A stretch of DNA of 64,000 nucleotides from Hymenobacter sp. APR13. GTDB lineage: Bacteria > Bacteroidota > Bacteroidia > Cytophagales > Hymenobacteraceae. The stretch's first letter is position 1. Each line of letters opens with the position of its first letter. The stretch covers positions 558,001-622,000 of the forward strand of contig NZ_CP006587.1 in NCBI RefSeq assembly GCF_000737515.1, written 5' to 3'. Positions 19,219 through 26,798 of this stretch are shown piece after piece. Position numbers and translations under genes: made by a program. Under the pieces are notes generated by a model, which saw only the letters and a program-made list of their open reading frames with translations, was not told where the DNA came from and searched no databases.

Positions 19219-19953
19219 TCAGGCGGCTTGCTGGGCTTCCGCTTCGGGAGCTTCGGCGGGCAGCTCCGGGGCGGGCACGGTATAGGCGTGACTGATGCGC
19301 AGGTCGGCGGTGCCGGTGCAGGTTTCCTGGCGCCAGATGGGAAAGTCGCGGGCGAAGTCGCAGCGGGCGGCCACCTCGGCCGGGTCGGCGGGCTCGTAGC
19401 TGAACTGGGCGATATAGTAGGTGGCCTTCTTGCCGTCCTTGGTGGTTTCCTTCTTCTCAGCGGTGACTTTTACCGTCACGTCGGCCAGGGTGAGGTCGTC
19501 GTAGAACAGCGGCTCAATCAACCGATAGAGGTTTTCGACGCTGTAGCCGTGGAATAGCACGGCGCATACGGCGCCCTTGTCGTCGGCGAAGAAAAGCTCG
19601 GCCCAGAGCTTGCGGCCCATGTTCAGGATGTCGTCCTGAAACACGCGCCAGGCCAGCGGGATAAAGCTCAGGGAGCTGCCCAACAGCGTAATGCCGCCGA
19701 TGTTGAACTGACCGGCTTTGGCATCAAAACGCACCTGGCGGGGGTGGCCGGGCAGGTAACGGAAGCGCGGCACCTGGGTGACTTCGCCGGTGGCCTCGTC
19801 TACTTTGTCGATGAGGTAGGCAGCCTCACCCCCCGGCCCCCTCTCCTGTAGAGAGGGGGTGAGTTCTGGCGTATCCTTGGTGGGGCTGCTGGGGGCGTTA
19901 GTGGCCGGGAGTTGAGGGGCCGGGGTTTTGGGGGTTTTGGTGGCGGTTGCCAT
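19219..19953 (-). CDS. Hypothetical protein of the phage recombination-type gene run
   Basis: Predicted 244-residue soluble protein that I do not recognise. Residues 1-45 are low-complexity (Thr/Pro-rich) and include a stretch encoded by a REP-like palindrome. A folded core follows from about residue 46 (YLIDKVDEATGEVTQVPRF), with hydrophobic strands GGITLLGSSLSFIPLAWRVF and ADDKGAVCAVLFHGYS and a charged VTAEKKETTKDGKK turn, and the end is Ala/Glu-rich. Its place beside a RecE-like nuclease suggests a DNA-binding or annealing partner; that is only context. The ATG at 19953 is preceded by a purine-rich stretch suitable for ribosome binding. Confidence 0.62.
   Translation of the reverse strand: MATATKTPKTPAPQLPATNAPSSPTKDTPELTPSLQERGPGGEAAYLIDKVDEATGEVTQVPRFRYLPGHPRQVRFDAKAGQFNIGGITLLGSSLSFIPLAWRVFQDDILNMGRKLWAELFFADDKGAVCAVLFHGYSVENLYRLIEPLFYDDLTLADVTVKVTAEKKETTKDGKKATYYIAQFSYEPADPAEVAARCDFARDFPIWRQETCTGTADLRISHAYTVPAPELPAEAPEAEAQQAA
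19825..19864. repeat. REP-like palindrome inside a coding region
   Basis: CTCACCCCCC and GGGGGTGAG form the arms, with CCTCTC/GAGAGG inside. Translated in the frame of the gene it gives LTPSLQERGPGG, a peptide signature I know from many bacterial genomes where this palindrome has entered reading frames. It is read through in frame here. Confidence 0.72.
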
Positions 19954-20027
19954 AATAGAAGGAAGTAAAAAGTAGGGCCAGTTGGCGGCCGGCCCCTTCG
20001 CCGTGGTTGCTGGTGAGGGTGCTAGGC

Positions 20028-20360
20028 CTAGCGGAACTGCTTGTCGTGGCAGAGGATGGCGCGGCCCACGATGCTGTCCTGGCCGCGGGCTTCGGGCTGG
20101 TGCTGGTACCAGAGGTAGGTAGCCAGCAGGTTCAGGTAGCAGGGCTGGCGGAATTTGCGCAAAGGCTTGATGCGCCTTACATCGTCGATAATCAAAATCA
20201 GCTCATCGGTGAGGCGTACCACGTCCACCGTCTGGCAGTCGAGCAGCCGGTAGAGTTCGGCCAGCCGGAAGCTGCGGCCGTTGGCGGGGTGGATGGGTTG
20301 CGGCTCGGCGCTGTGCGGGTCGAGCAGATGGGGCTGGTACGTGGTAGCGGTAGCGGGCAT
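20028..20360 (-). CDS. DUF3846-like small protein
   Basis: Predicted 110-residue protein. The pattern HPANGRSFRLAELYRLLDC, then VDVVRLTDELILIIDDV, then NLLATYLW and DSIVGRAILC resembles DUF3846, a small domain found in phages and plasmids with unknown function. I start at the ATG at 20360. It lies within the reverse-strand run of small genes, between the 244-residue protein and two overlapping hypothetical genes. Confidence 0.6.
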   Translation of the reverse strand: MPATATTYQPHLLDPHSAEPQPIHPANGRSFRLAELYRLLDCQTVDVVRLTDELILIIDDVRRIKPLRKFRQPCYLNLLATYLWYQHQPEARGQDSIVGRAILCHDKQFR

Positions 20361-20415
20361 AAGGTGAGGTAGTGGGGCCCGCGCCACTGTGAGCTGGCGC
20401 GGGCCGGTGGATGGT

Positions 20416-20718
20416 TTATTGCAGGTCCCAGGGGTGCGGGGGGTACTCGTCGTCGTCCTCGTATTCGTCCCAGTCGGCGGGGTGTATGTCGTCCCAGCGG
20501 CTGGGCTCCGGGGGCAGATTCAGTGCCTCGGCGTAGGCGGTGGCGGCCTCCTGGGTGATGAACCGGCCGGGGCCGGCCTGCATCTGGTAGAGGCCGGGGC
20601 CGCCGGGCATCGTGCCGGGCCGGGCCACGTCGCGCACCACGGCCCAGCCGGGGCCGGCGGCGTAGAGGCAGGCCGCATACCAGCGGCCCGCCTGCTGCGG
20701 GAGGGCGGCGCGGCTCAT
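20416..20718 (-). CDS. Small acidic hypothetical protein
   Basis: Predicted 100-residue protein with a Gly/Ala-rich first half (WYAACLYAAGPGWAVVRDVA) and a strongly acidic C terminus (DWDEYEDDDEYPPHPWD). Its ATG overlaps the stop of the gene upstream as ATGA, so the two are translationally coupled. No family is recognised. Acidic tails of this kind occur in small phage proteins that mimic DNA or bind host factors, but that is speculation. Confidence 0.58.
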   Translation of the reverse strand: MSRAALPQQAGRWYAACLYAAGPGWAVVRDVARPGTMPGGPGLYQMQAGPGRFITQEAATAYAEALNLPPEPSRWDDIHPADWDEYEDDDEYPPHPWDLQ

Positions 20719-21029
20719 AGCCGGCGGCCCTCCCGGCCCAGTAAGTCCTCCAACTGCTCGCGCAGGGCCTGCTCCTGGCGGGCGCCCACGTAGAGCGGCC
20801 GGCCGGTGCGCAGGCAGTACACGCCGCGCAGCTGCACATGGGGCGCCGTGCCTTTGTAGCTGTAGAACTCATCCGACACCCATTGCACGTAGTAGGCCAC
20901 GGCCGCCGACACCTCGCGCAGGCCGCCGAACAAACTCACCGGCATTTCGCGCTCAGGATAGCAGCGGCGGCGGGTGTAGCTGCCCGCCCCGACCGGGGCG
21001 GGCGCTACTGCTGTGGCCGCGCTACGCAT
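20715..21029 (-). CDS. Hypothetical protein of the small-gene run
   Basis: Predicted 104-residue soluble protein. A disordered start is followed by FGGLREVSAAVAYYVQWVSDEF and a pair of strands (HVQLRGVYCLRTGRPLYVG), ending in a Glu/Arg-rich helix (REQLEDLLGREGRR). I do not recognise it. It overlaps the gene downstream by four bases and the gene upstream by eight, so all three probably form one translation-coupled unit. Confidence 0.58.
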   Translation of the reverse strand: MRSAATAVAPAPVGAGSYTRRRCYPEREMPVSLFGGLREVSAAVAYYVQWVSDEFYSYKGTAPHVQLRGVYCLRTGRPLYVGARQEQALREQLEDLLGREGRRL

Positions 21030-21426
21030 GGCGGGCCGACGTGAGAAGGCCGGACACTACGAAGAAGCCACCCCGCCGGAACCGGGCTACCCGGTGGCGG
21101 CGGGCCCGGCAGGCGAAGCCGGGACGAAGCAGCTGCACCCCGCACAAGGCGGCGGCGGTGCGGGCAATGGCGCGCTGGGCGTGCGGGCGGCTGACCGGCA
21201 CCCCGGCCGCGGCGGCGGCGGCCACGGCGGCGGCTACGGCCTGAAAGGGGCAGGCCCCGCACAAGGGCGAGAGGAACATGGCCCCGCCCACGGTATAGGT
21301 AACCGTGTAGTAAGTGGCGAGCTGACCGGTGAATAGCTGGCAGGTGCTGATGGAGGCCTGCACGATGGGGGCGGGACCCGCCCAGGCGGCAGCGGCGAGC
21401 TGCGCGAACTGTAAAGGAGTGAGCAT
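21022..21426 (-). CDS. Hypothetical Ala-rich protein, first gene of the small-gene run
   Basis: Predicted 134-residue protein starting at the ATG at 21426 (MLTPLQFAQLAAAAWAG). The centre is Ala-rich and hydrophobic (FQAVAAAVAAAAAAGVPVS), and the C terminus is Arg-rich (ARRHRVARFRRGG). Cysteines at LCGACP and at LCGVQLL may be structural. No family is recognised. It is the first gene of a reverse-strand run reaching to 17.8 kb, and its promoter should lie in the AT-rich gap before the divergent SLOG gene. Confidence 0.5.
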   Translation of the reverse strand: MLTPLQFAQLAAAAWAGPAPIVQASISTCQLFTGQLATYYTVTYTVGGAMFLSPLCGACPFQAVAAAVAAAAAAGVPVSRPHAQRAIARTAAALCGVQLLRPGFACRARRHRVARFRRGGFFVVSGLLTSARHA

Positions 21427-21603
21427 GGCTGTAGATGTTAGCCGTGGGGTGCGCTCCTGGCGGGCCGGGCCCTGCCTGCCTGTGCGCGTGTGCCCGGGCC
21501 TCTCCCGGACTACAATACTAATATACAACTAAAAACGACATTAACCAACAATAGTTTAATAATAGCTGATTGATTAACAACTAAAATACACGTATCTTAT
21601 AAC

Positions 21604-21960
21604 ATGATAAAACACAATAACATAGTAGTAGCCGTGGTAGGCAGCCGGAGCGCCACCGGCAGCACGGCGCTGCAGCAGCGGCTGACAGAACTACAGCCGG
21701 CACTGGTGGTGAGTGGCGGCGCGGCGGGGGCTGACGCCCTGGCGGCCCGCTGGGCGCGGGCCCACGGGGTGCCGCTGCTGGAGCTACGGCCCGACTATGC
21801 CACCCACGGCCCGGGCGCCCCGCACGTGCGCAACGCCGAGATAGTGCGCCGGGCCGACCTGGTGCTGGCGGTATGGGACGGACGCAGCAAGGGCACCCTG
21901 AGCGCCCTGAAGGCCGCCCGACGGCTGGGCCGCCCCTACGAGCTACTGCCCCTGGACTGA
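21604..21960 (+). CDS. SLOG-fold (DUF2493/DprA-like) nucleotide-binding protein
   Basis: Predicted 118-residue Rossmann-like protein. VAVVGSRSATGS gives the first strand and glycine loop, VVSGGAAGADALAARWA the second loop, then HVRNAEIVRRADLVLAVWDG and SKGTLSALKAARRLG. These are the hallmarks of the small SLOG proteins (the DUF2493/YspA group), which bind nucleotide-related ligands and are frequent in phages and conflict systems. It stands alone on the forward strand, preceded by an AT-rich stretch with clear promoter potential. The ligand is unknown. Confidence 0.82.
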   Translation: MIKHNNIVVAVVGSRSATGSTALQQRLTELQPALVVSGGAAGADALAARWARAHGVPLLELRPDYATHGPGAPHVRNAEIVRRADLVLAVWDGRSKGTLSALKAARRLGRPYELLPLD

Positions 21961-22804
21961 GCACCAGGCGGCCGGGCACCCGTGGCGAGTGGTGAGCTAC
22001 AGACCTTGAAAGCCTCGCCCAGGGGGTTTTGGGGGGCGGGCTGAGCACCCCCAATGAGCCGGCCCGAAGGGCACCTTATGAGGGTGTAGCAGCCTTTTTT
22101 ACGGGCTGCGAAACCCGAGGCAATGCAGAGCAGCGCGGCGCATGATACGGGGGGGTACTTGGGGGGCCTCCCCCGAATAGACATGCGCCGCAGGCACCTT
22201 ATGGTGCGGTGGGCAGAGGCGCGGGCTGCCGGGGGGTGGGACGTGCGGCGGGCAAGCGGCAGCTGGCGCCGGGGTGGCTGGTGAGGGGCGGCCGGCACGT
22301 GGCCAGCGTGGGTGAGCTGGTGGGCAGGCAAAGCTGGTGGCGGGGCGGCAGAGCGTGGGCGGAGCGTCTGAGGGCAGGCAGAGGCCGGGGCCTGGAGCGA
22401 AGCCGCGGGTGGGGTTGTGGGCAGGGTGGCGCAGTGGAAGGGCTGGGCCGGAGCGTGGTTTTTGGGTGGGCCGGACGGGCGGCCTGCGGGGCGGTAGGGT
22501 TGTGAGCCAGCCAGAGCAGGTGGCCCGGCCGGCGACGCGGGGCCTGGCTGAGGGATGGGAAGGGCGCGACCAGCGGGAGCGGTGCGTCAGCACGGGAGCA
22601 TTCCGCGCATCGAGCGGCGACGGCCCCCTGGACAGCCCGACCCCGGACCGTAACAGAGCGAAGGGCCGGGGGCAGCCCCTCATTATCAATCTTCATAAAG
22701 TACATATTTAACTATAGCAGCTACAGATAATTTATGAAACTAAATTATAACAATGCGTACTTTAGCCATTGCAGCGGGTTCATCTATTATTTTCTACAAG
22801 ACGC
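21961..22804. other. Long G-rich spacer without a convincing gene
   Basis: About 840 bases. From about 22200 to 22670 the forward strand is strongly enriched in G, with many GGG and GGGG runs. Open frames exist on both strands, but their products are only Pro/Arg/Ser-rich or Gly/Arg/Trp-rich and show no codon pattern like neighbouring genes. The last 130 bases are AT-rich and probably hold the promoter of the lysis pair. I see no tRNA. A structured RNA is possible. Confidence 0.5.
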
Positions 22805-23080
22805 ATGTTCAGTAGCACGAAAGCGGGCCACATGGCCCATATTCTTTTGACCTCGTTGGCCGGGCACGTGGCCAGCAACGAGCTAAGTCCGCCGGACCCG
22901 AGTGCCGTGGAGCAGTACGGGCACCTGATCATCCAGGCGGTGGTGGCAATTGTCACGCTGTGGGCGACAGTGCGCAAAGCGCTGCAGCGGCCGGAAACGG
23001 TGGTAAGGGTGTCGGCGGACGCGCTGACGAAAAGCGAACCGACGGTAACGACGGGGCAGCATGGCAGCGAAACTAACTGA
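22805..23080 (+). CDS. Holin-like small membrane protein
   Basis: Predicted 91-residue protein with one clear membrane helix (LIIQAVVAIVTLWATVRKAL, about residues 40-60) and a polar C terminus. It ends 20 bases inside the start of an M15-type endolysin gene, and such overlapping pairs of a small membrane protein and a peptidoglycan peptidase are typical phage lysis cassettes. No holin family is recognised by sequence, so the call rests on size, helix and partner. The start could also be the ATG at 22832. Confidence 0.55.
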   Translation: MFSSTKAGHMAHILLTSLAGHVASNELSPPDPSAVEQYGHLIIQAVVAIVTLWATVRKALQRPETVVRVSADALTKSEPTVTTGQHGSETN

Positions 23081-23486
23081 TGCTCAGGCGACCCGACAGG
23101 CGCAGCGGCTGGCCTCGGTGCGGCCGGAGCTGCGGCAGGCGTATGCCAGTGCCCTGCTGCGGTGGCTGCAGAACCCGGCCCTGGCGCGCCTGGGGCGCCC
23201 GATTGTAACCGAGGGCTACCGCAGCGCGGCCGAGCAGGACGCGCTGTACGCGCAGGGCCGGACGAAGCCGGGCCGGATTGTGACTTACAAGCAAGGCGGC
23301 GCGTCGAAGCACAACCGGCAGCCGGCAGAAGCGCTGGATGTCGCCTTTATGCTCAGCAACGGACAGGTGAGCTGGTCGGCGGAGCTGCTGCGGCGGTTTG
23401 CGCAGCTGATGAAGCAGGCCAATCCGGCAATCCGCTGGGGCGGGGACTGGCCGCAGTTCCGGGACAGGCCGCATTTTGAGCTGTAG
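23061..23486 (+). CDS. M15-family peptidoglycan peptidase (phage endolysin type)
   Basis: Predicted 141-residue cytoplasmic L-alanyl-D-glutamate or D-Ala-D-Ala-type peptidase of the phage M15 class. The zinc site is visible: SKHNRQPAEALDVAF supplies the first His and the Asp, and the final RDRPHFEL supplies the second His, with an active-site acid nearby. It has no signal peptide, as expected for an endolysin released by a holin. It overlaps the holin-like gene by 20 bases. No structural phage genes follow, so it may be an orphan lysis cassette kept after prophage decay. Confidence 0.87.
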   Translation: MAAKLTDAQATRQAQRLASVRPELRQAYASALLRWLQNPALARLGRPIVTEGYRSAAEQDALYAQGRTKPGRIVTYKQGGASKHNRQPAEALDVAFMLSNGQVSWSAELLRRFAQLMKQANPAIRWGGDWPQFRDRPHFEL

Positions 23487-23587
23487 AACAGTTGATTTCA
23501 GGACCCTGAAAAGGCCGTGTCTGTTTTAGTTGCTGCAGCTAACTGAATTGGTCTTTCACTAATTTTTTTAGCAGTAAGCAAACAAAG

Positions 23588-23625
23588 TTGGTTAGTTGCC
23601 GCGTATACTTGCGGTGACTAACCAA
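23588..23625 (+). promoter_or_regulatory. Candidate operator/promoter of umuD
   Basis: A 38-base palindrome with perfect outer arms TTGGTTAGT (23588-23596) and ACTAACCAA (23617-23625), and inner partly paired GCCGC/GCGGT. TATACTTG at 23604-23611 in its centre is one base off the Bacteroidetes -7 element TAnnTTTG. It ends 10 bases before the umuD ATG, so a protein bound here would block transcription. No LexA gene is seen in the window; the S24 repressor at 42.7 kb is one possible binder. Confidence 0.55.
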
Positions 23626-23635
23626 TTTTAGTTTT

Positions 23636-24100
23636 ATGAAAGACCATGTTGTATTGCTCGGGCAGGCGGGCTCATTGCTGAGGGCGCACCTGCTGCCCAT
23701 GGTGGACGTGGGGCTGTCGTGCGGGTTTCCGTCGCCGGCGGATGACTACCAGACGGAACTGGTGGATCTGAACCGGCTGATGCTGCGGCACCCGGATGCA
23801 TCGTTTCTGGCGCGGGCCGCGGGCGAGAGCATGACCGGGGCCGGCATCCACGACGGAGACGTGCTGGCCGTGGACCGCAGCATGCGGGCGCGGAACGGGG
23901 ATATTGTGGTGGCCTGCGTGGAAGGGGAATACACGGTGAAGCGGCTGGAGAAGCGGCCGGACTCGGCGGCCCTGCTGGCCGCTAATCCGGCGTACCCGCC
24001 GATTGTGGTGCGCAACGCCGACGACCTGCGGATTTTCGGCGTGGTGGTGGCCGTGCTGCATCCGCTGGTGGGTGAAGGACGACGGGGGATTAGGGATTAG
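23636..24100 (+). CDS. umuD: UmuD-like S24 autopeptidase, DNA polymerase V accessory subunit
   Basis: Predicted 154-residue protein. The Cys-Gly cleavage site lies in LSCGFPSPADDY, as in UmuD, with the nucleophile Ser65 in GESMTGAGI and the general base Lys102 in YTVKRLEKR. RecA filaments trigger self-cleavage, and the short form works with UmuC in error-prone repair synthesis. Its stop codon lies inside a heptamer repeat, and umuC follows 222 bases later. The palindrome just upstream suggests tight control, probably by DNA damage. It lies in the phage-like region, where umuDC pairs are frequent cargo. Confidence 0.9.
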   Translation: MKDHVVLLGQAGSLLRAHLLPMVDVGLSCGFPSPADDYQTELVDLNRLMLRHPDASFLARAAGESMTGAGIHDGDVLAVDRSMRARNGDIVVACVEGEYTVKRLEKRPDSAALLAANPAYPPIVVRNADDLRIFGVVVAVLHPLVGEGRRGIRD

Positions 24101-24161
24101 GGATTAGGGATTAGGGATTAGGGATTAGGGATTAGGGATTAGGGATTAGGGATTAGGGATT
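24086..24161. repeat. Tandem heptamer repeat GGGATTA, about 10.8 copies
   Basis: Ten exact copies of GGGATTA and one partial copy run from 24086 to 24161 without a mismatch. The array begins in the last codons of umuD and supplies its stop codon. Runs of GGG spaced by four bases can fold into G-quadruplexes. Copy number of such arrays usually varies by slippage. Confidence 0.95.
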
Positions 24162-24322
24162 GAGTACCCGGCTTTGGGGTGCTGGGTTGCGGTTTTCGGC
24201 ACTTGACTTTGGCCCCTCTTCTGCCTCCTGCCGTGTTACTCCCTATGCCAATCCAGCTATTCACCCATATGACCGTTCAGCAATTCAGCAATCCAACCAT
24301 TCAGCAATTCAACCAATGAATC

Positions 24323-25618
24323 ATGTTCGGGCTTGTTGACTGTAATAATTTCTACGCCTCATGCGAGCGGGTTTTCCGGCCGGAGCTGGAAGGGCGGCCG
24401 GTGGTGGTGTTGAGTAATAACGACGGGTGCGTTATTGCCCGGTCGCAGGAAGCCAAGGCGTTGGGGCTGAAGATGGGCGACCCGTATTTTCAGGTGCGGG
24501 GGCTGCTGGAGCAGCACGGCGTGGTGGTGTGCTCTTCGAACTACGAGCTGTACGGGGATATGAGCCGGCGCGTGATGTGGTACCTGCAGCAGACGGCACC
24601 GGCGGTGGAAGTGTACTCGATTGACGAGGCGTTTCTGGACCTGGCGGGCATGACGCGGCACTTCGACCTGGGCCGCTGGGCCGGCGAGGTGCGCGGGGCG
24701 CTGCGGCAGCGCACGGGCATTCCGACCTGCGTGGGCGTGGCGCCGACCAAGACCCTGGCCAAGCTGGCCAACCGGCTGGCCAAGACCGAATTCGTGGGCG
24801 GCCGCGGGGACGGGGTGCTGGTGCTGGACGGCGAAGCCGAGCGACGCGAGGCCCTGGCGCGGGTGGCAGTGGAAGACGTGTGGGGCGTGGGTGGGCGGTC
24901 GGCGGCGAAGCTGCACGCGGTGGGCGTGCGCACGGCCGCACAGCTGGCGGGCGTGGGCGACGCCTGGGCGCGCAAGAACCTGGGCGGCGTGGTGGGGGCC
25001 CGACTGCTGCACGAGCTGCGGGGCTTTCCATGCGCAGGTCTGGTGGTGGAAGACGAAGCGCGCAAGTCGCTGGCCTGCACCCGCTCGTTTGGGCAACCGG
25101 TAACGGCCTTGGCGGACATGGCCGGGGCCGTGGCCAGTCACGCTACGCGGGCCGGGGAAAAGCTGCGGCGGCAGGGCCTGGCAGCGCGGCTGCTGACGGT
25201 ATTCGTGGAGACGAGCCGTTTTGCGGAGCTGCCTCCCCCCTACTCGTTTTCGGCGCAGCTGACTATGCTGGTGGCCACCGACGACACGCTGACGCTGGCG
25301 CAGGTGGCCCGCAAGGGTCTGGAGCGCATCTGGCGGCCGGGCAAGCGGTACGTGAAGGCCGGCGTGGTGCTGGACGGGCTGGAGCGGGCCGGGACCGGGG
25401 CGCAGGCCACCTTGTTCGGGGACGTGGGCGCCAAGCCGGAGCGGGCCAACCTGATGCGGGCTATGGATGCGCTGAACGGGCGGTTTGGAGCCGGGAAGGT
25501 GAAGGTGGCCGCAGCGGTAGCCGGGCCGGGCCAGCAGCCGGCCTGGGCCATGCGCCGGGACGCGAAAAGCCCGGCGTTTACGACTAACTGGGGGGAGCTG
25601 TGGACGGTGCGGTGCTGA
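24323..25618 (+). CDS. umuC: UmuC-like Y-family DNA polymerase (Pol V catalytic subunit)
   Basis: Predicted 431-residue translesion polymerase. The catalytic fold is clear: [15 protein letters not shown] (first metal Asp), [25 protein letters not shown] (the catalytic Asp-Glu pair), [21 protein letters not shown], then the helix-hairpin-helix thumb and a little-finger domain ending in an extra UmuC-specific C-terminal segment ([17 protein letters not shown]). Length equals that of other UmuC proteins. It copies damaged DNA with low fidelity together with UmuD'. The unusual 222-base gap from umuD holds the heptamer array and a set of short TTCAGCAAT-type direct repeats (about 24270-24315). Confidence 0.93.
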   Translation: MFGLVDCNNFYASCERVFRPELEGRPVVVLSNNDGCVIARSQEAKALGLKMGDPYFQVRGLLEQHGVVVCSSNYELYGDMSRRVMWYLQQTAPAVEVYSIDEAFLDLAGMTRHFDLGRWAGEVRGALRQRTGIPTCVGVAPTKTLAKLANRLAKTEFVGGRGDGVLVLDGEAERREALARVAVEDVWGVGGRSAAKLHAVGVRTAAQLAGVGDAWARKNLGGVVGARLLHELRGFPCAGLVVEDEARKSLACTRSFGQPVTALADMAGAVASHATRAGEKLRRQGLAARLLTVFVETSRFAELPPPYSFSAQLTMLVATDDTLTLAQVARKGLERIWRPGKRYVKAGVVLDGLERAGTGAQATLFGDVGAKPERANLMRAMDALNGRFGAGKVKVAAAVAGPGQQPAWAMRRDAKSPAFTTNWGELWTVRC

Positions 25619-25635
25619 AGGAAGCGGCAGGCTGG

Positions 25636-25715
25636 GAGCCATTAGCTGCAAGCTATAAGCCACAAGCTGCAAGCCGTCATCCACAAGCCATAAGCTGCAA
25701 GCTTCTGGCTTCAAG
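25636..25715. repeat. AGCT-rich short interspersed repeat cluster
   Basis: Several copies of a motif like AAGCTGCAAGC or AAGCCATAAGCTGCAAGC lie in succession just after umuC. The kind resembles the repeats at 18.85, 40.41 and 41.39 kb. The cluster has no coding frame of note. Confidence 0.65.
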
Positions 25716-25882
25716 TCGGTTTGGACGGATTGCTGCTGACAACTTATCGGCTACGCTTTACCGAACGTCGAAGTACTGCGGAGTCTGACTCACCTCAACA
25801 ACTCATTGGTAACTGATAACTCTATCTCAACCACACAGTAGCGGCGGCCGGGCGCAGTGGCCTGGTCGACGAACAACGGATT

Positions 25883-26188
25883 ATGAACGAACTGACTTTT
25901 GTAGTGGCCGCTCAGGTGGTGGATGCCCGGACGGGCCCGGGGCGAGAAATCGTTTTGCTGCGGCCGGGGCTGGCGCCGGAATGGCGGGCGTCCCTCCCCC
26001 ACCTGCTGGACCAGCGGCCGGCTACGGCGGCATTGGTGGAATACGTAGTGAAGCTGTACTTCCGCCAGTTGCCGCTGGAAGCGGAGCTGACCGGGGCCAC
26101 GGCGTTGTCGGCGGCCGTGCGGCTGGCACTGGCACGGGCCAACGGGGAGGCCGATGAGGGCTGGGAATATGCGCAGGTGGTGGCCTGA
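25883..26188 (+). CDS. Small hypothetical protein
   Basis: Predicted 101-residue acidic protein (MNELTFVVAAQVVDARTG at the start, ATAALVEYVVKLYFRQLPLE in the middle). No family is recognised. The third positions are GC-rich as in the rest of the chromosome. It stands between umuC and another small hypothetical gene, with a possible terminator about 95 bases after its stop. The function is unknown. Confidence 0.58.
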   Translation: MNELTFVVAAQVVDARTGPGREIVLLRPGLAPEWRASLPHLLDQRPATAALVEYVVKLYFRQLPLEAELTGATALSAAVRLALARANGEADEGWEYAQVVA

Positions 26189-26282
26189 ATTGTGGGCAGC
26201 CACCTATGGCCGGCCGTTGCGGGCGGTTGGGGCCGGTTGGCGGGGCTTCCGGTTGACCGGCTACGGATTTTCAAGGCACTCT

Positions 26283-26301
26283 GGCCGGACGTTGTCCGGC
26301 C
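26283..26301. terminator. Possible terminator hairpin
   Basis: GGCCGGAC and GTCCGGCC form a perfect 8-bp stem with a three-base loop. The downstream T-run is weak and interrupted, so termination strength is doubtful. Confidence 0.45.
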
Positions 26302-26333
26302 GGGCATTTCTTCATTTTCAGTACTCCACTCCC

Positions 26334-26705
26334 ATGAAGCGAAACAAAACCTCTGCCGCGGCCAGCGGCCGCGCCCGGCGCAAAGCGTATCTGCAGCCGC
26401 CAGCCGAGCTACCGGGCACGCCTACCCACTACGAGCGGCGCCCGTGCTACACCCGCCGGCTGCACAACCGGCGCATTACGGTGCTGACCACACCCACCGG
26501 CGGCTACCAGGTGAAGCTGGCGGTGGTGCTGCCGCCCGGGCAGGCGGCGGAGCTGCGCCGGCAGGGCCACCACGACTCGATGCAGGACTACATCCTGCGG
26601 GACCGGGTGCGGTACTCGGTGGTGACCCTGTCGGCTGAGGCGTTTGAGGCCATGGTGTGGTGCTGGGCGCAGCTGCGGGAGCGGCAGCAGCGGAAGCGGG
26701 CGTGA
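26334..26705 (+). CDS. Small basic hypothetical protein
   Basis: Predicted 123-residue protein with a basic, Ala/Arg-rich start (MKRNKTSAAASGRARRK) and a folded remainder (RRITVLTTPTGGYQVKLAVV, then YSVVTLSAEAFEAMVWCWAQ) ending in RERQQRKRA. No family is recognised. The basic tails suggest binding to nucleic acid. I start at the ATG at 26334 because the longer upstream frame overlaps the preceding gene and reads poorly. Confidence 0.58.
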   Translation: MKRNKTSAAASGRARRKAYLQPPAELPGTPTHYERRPCYTRRLHNRRITVLTTPTGGYQVKLAVVLPPGQAAELRRQGHHDSMQDYILRDRVRYSVVTLSAEAFEAMVWCWAQLRERQQRKRA

Positions 26706-26798
26706 GGTATTGCTTGAAAAGCCGCAATCAGTATCTTCACAACCTATTGTCTAGCTACACCGTGAGGATTCTGTCTTCGCGGATTATTTTAAAGAACA

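Noticed and set aside
22099..22689. Proline/arginine-rich reverse ORF in the G-rich spacer
   Set aside because: Composition follows the base skew, and no domain or codon bias like the neighbours is seen.
24086..24161. Heptamer array as a telomere
   Set aside because: It lies inside a gene cluster, the unit is GGGATTA rather than TTAGGG, and nothing suggests a chromosome end.
24086..24161. Heptamer array as a CRISPR array
   Set aside because: The repeats are directly adjacent without spacers, and no cas gene is nearby.
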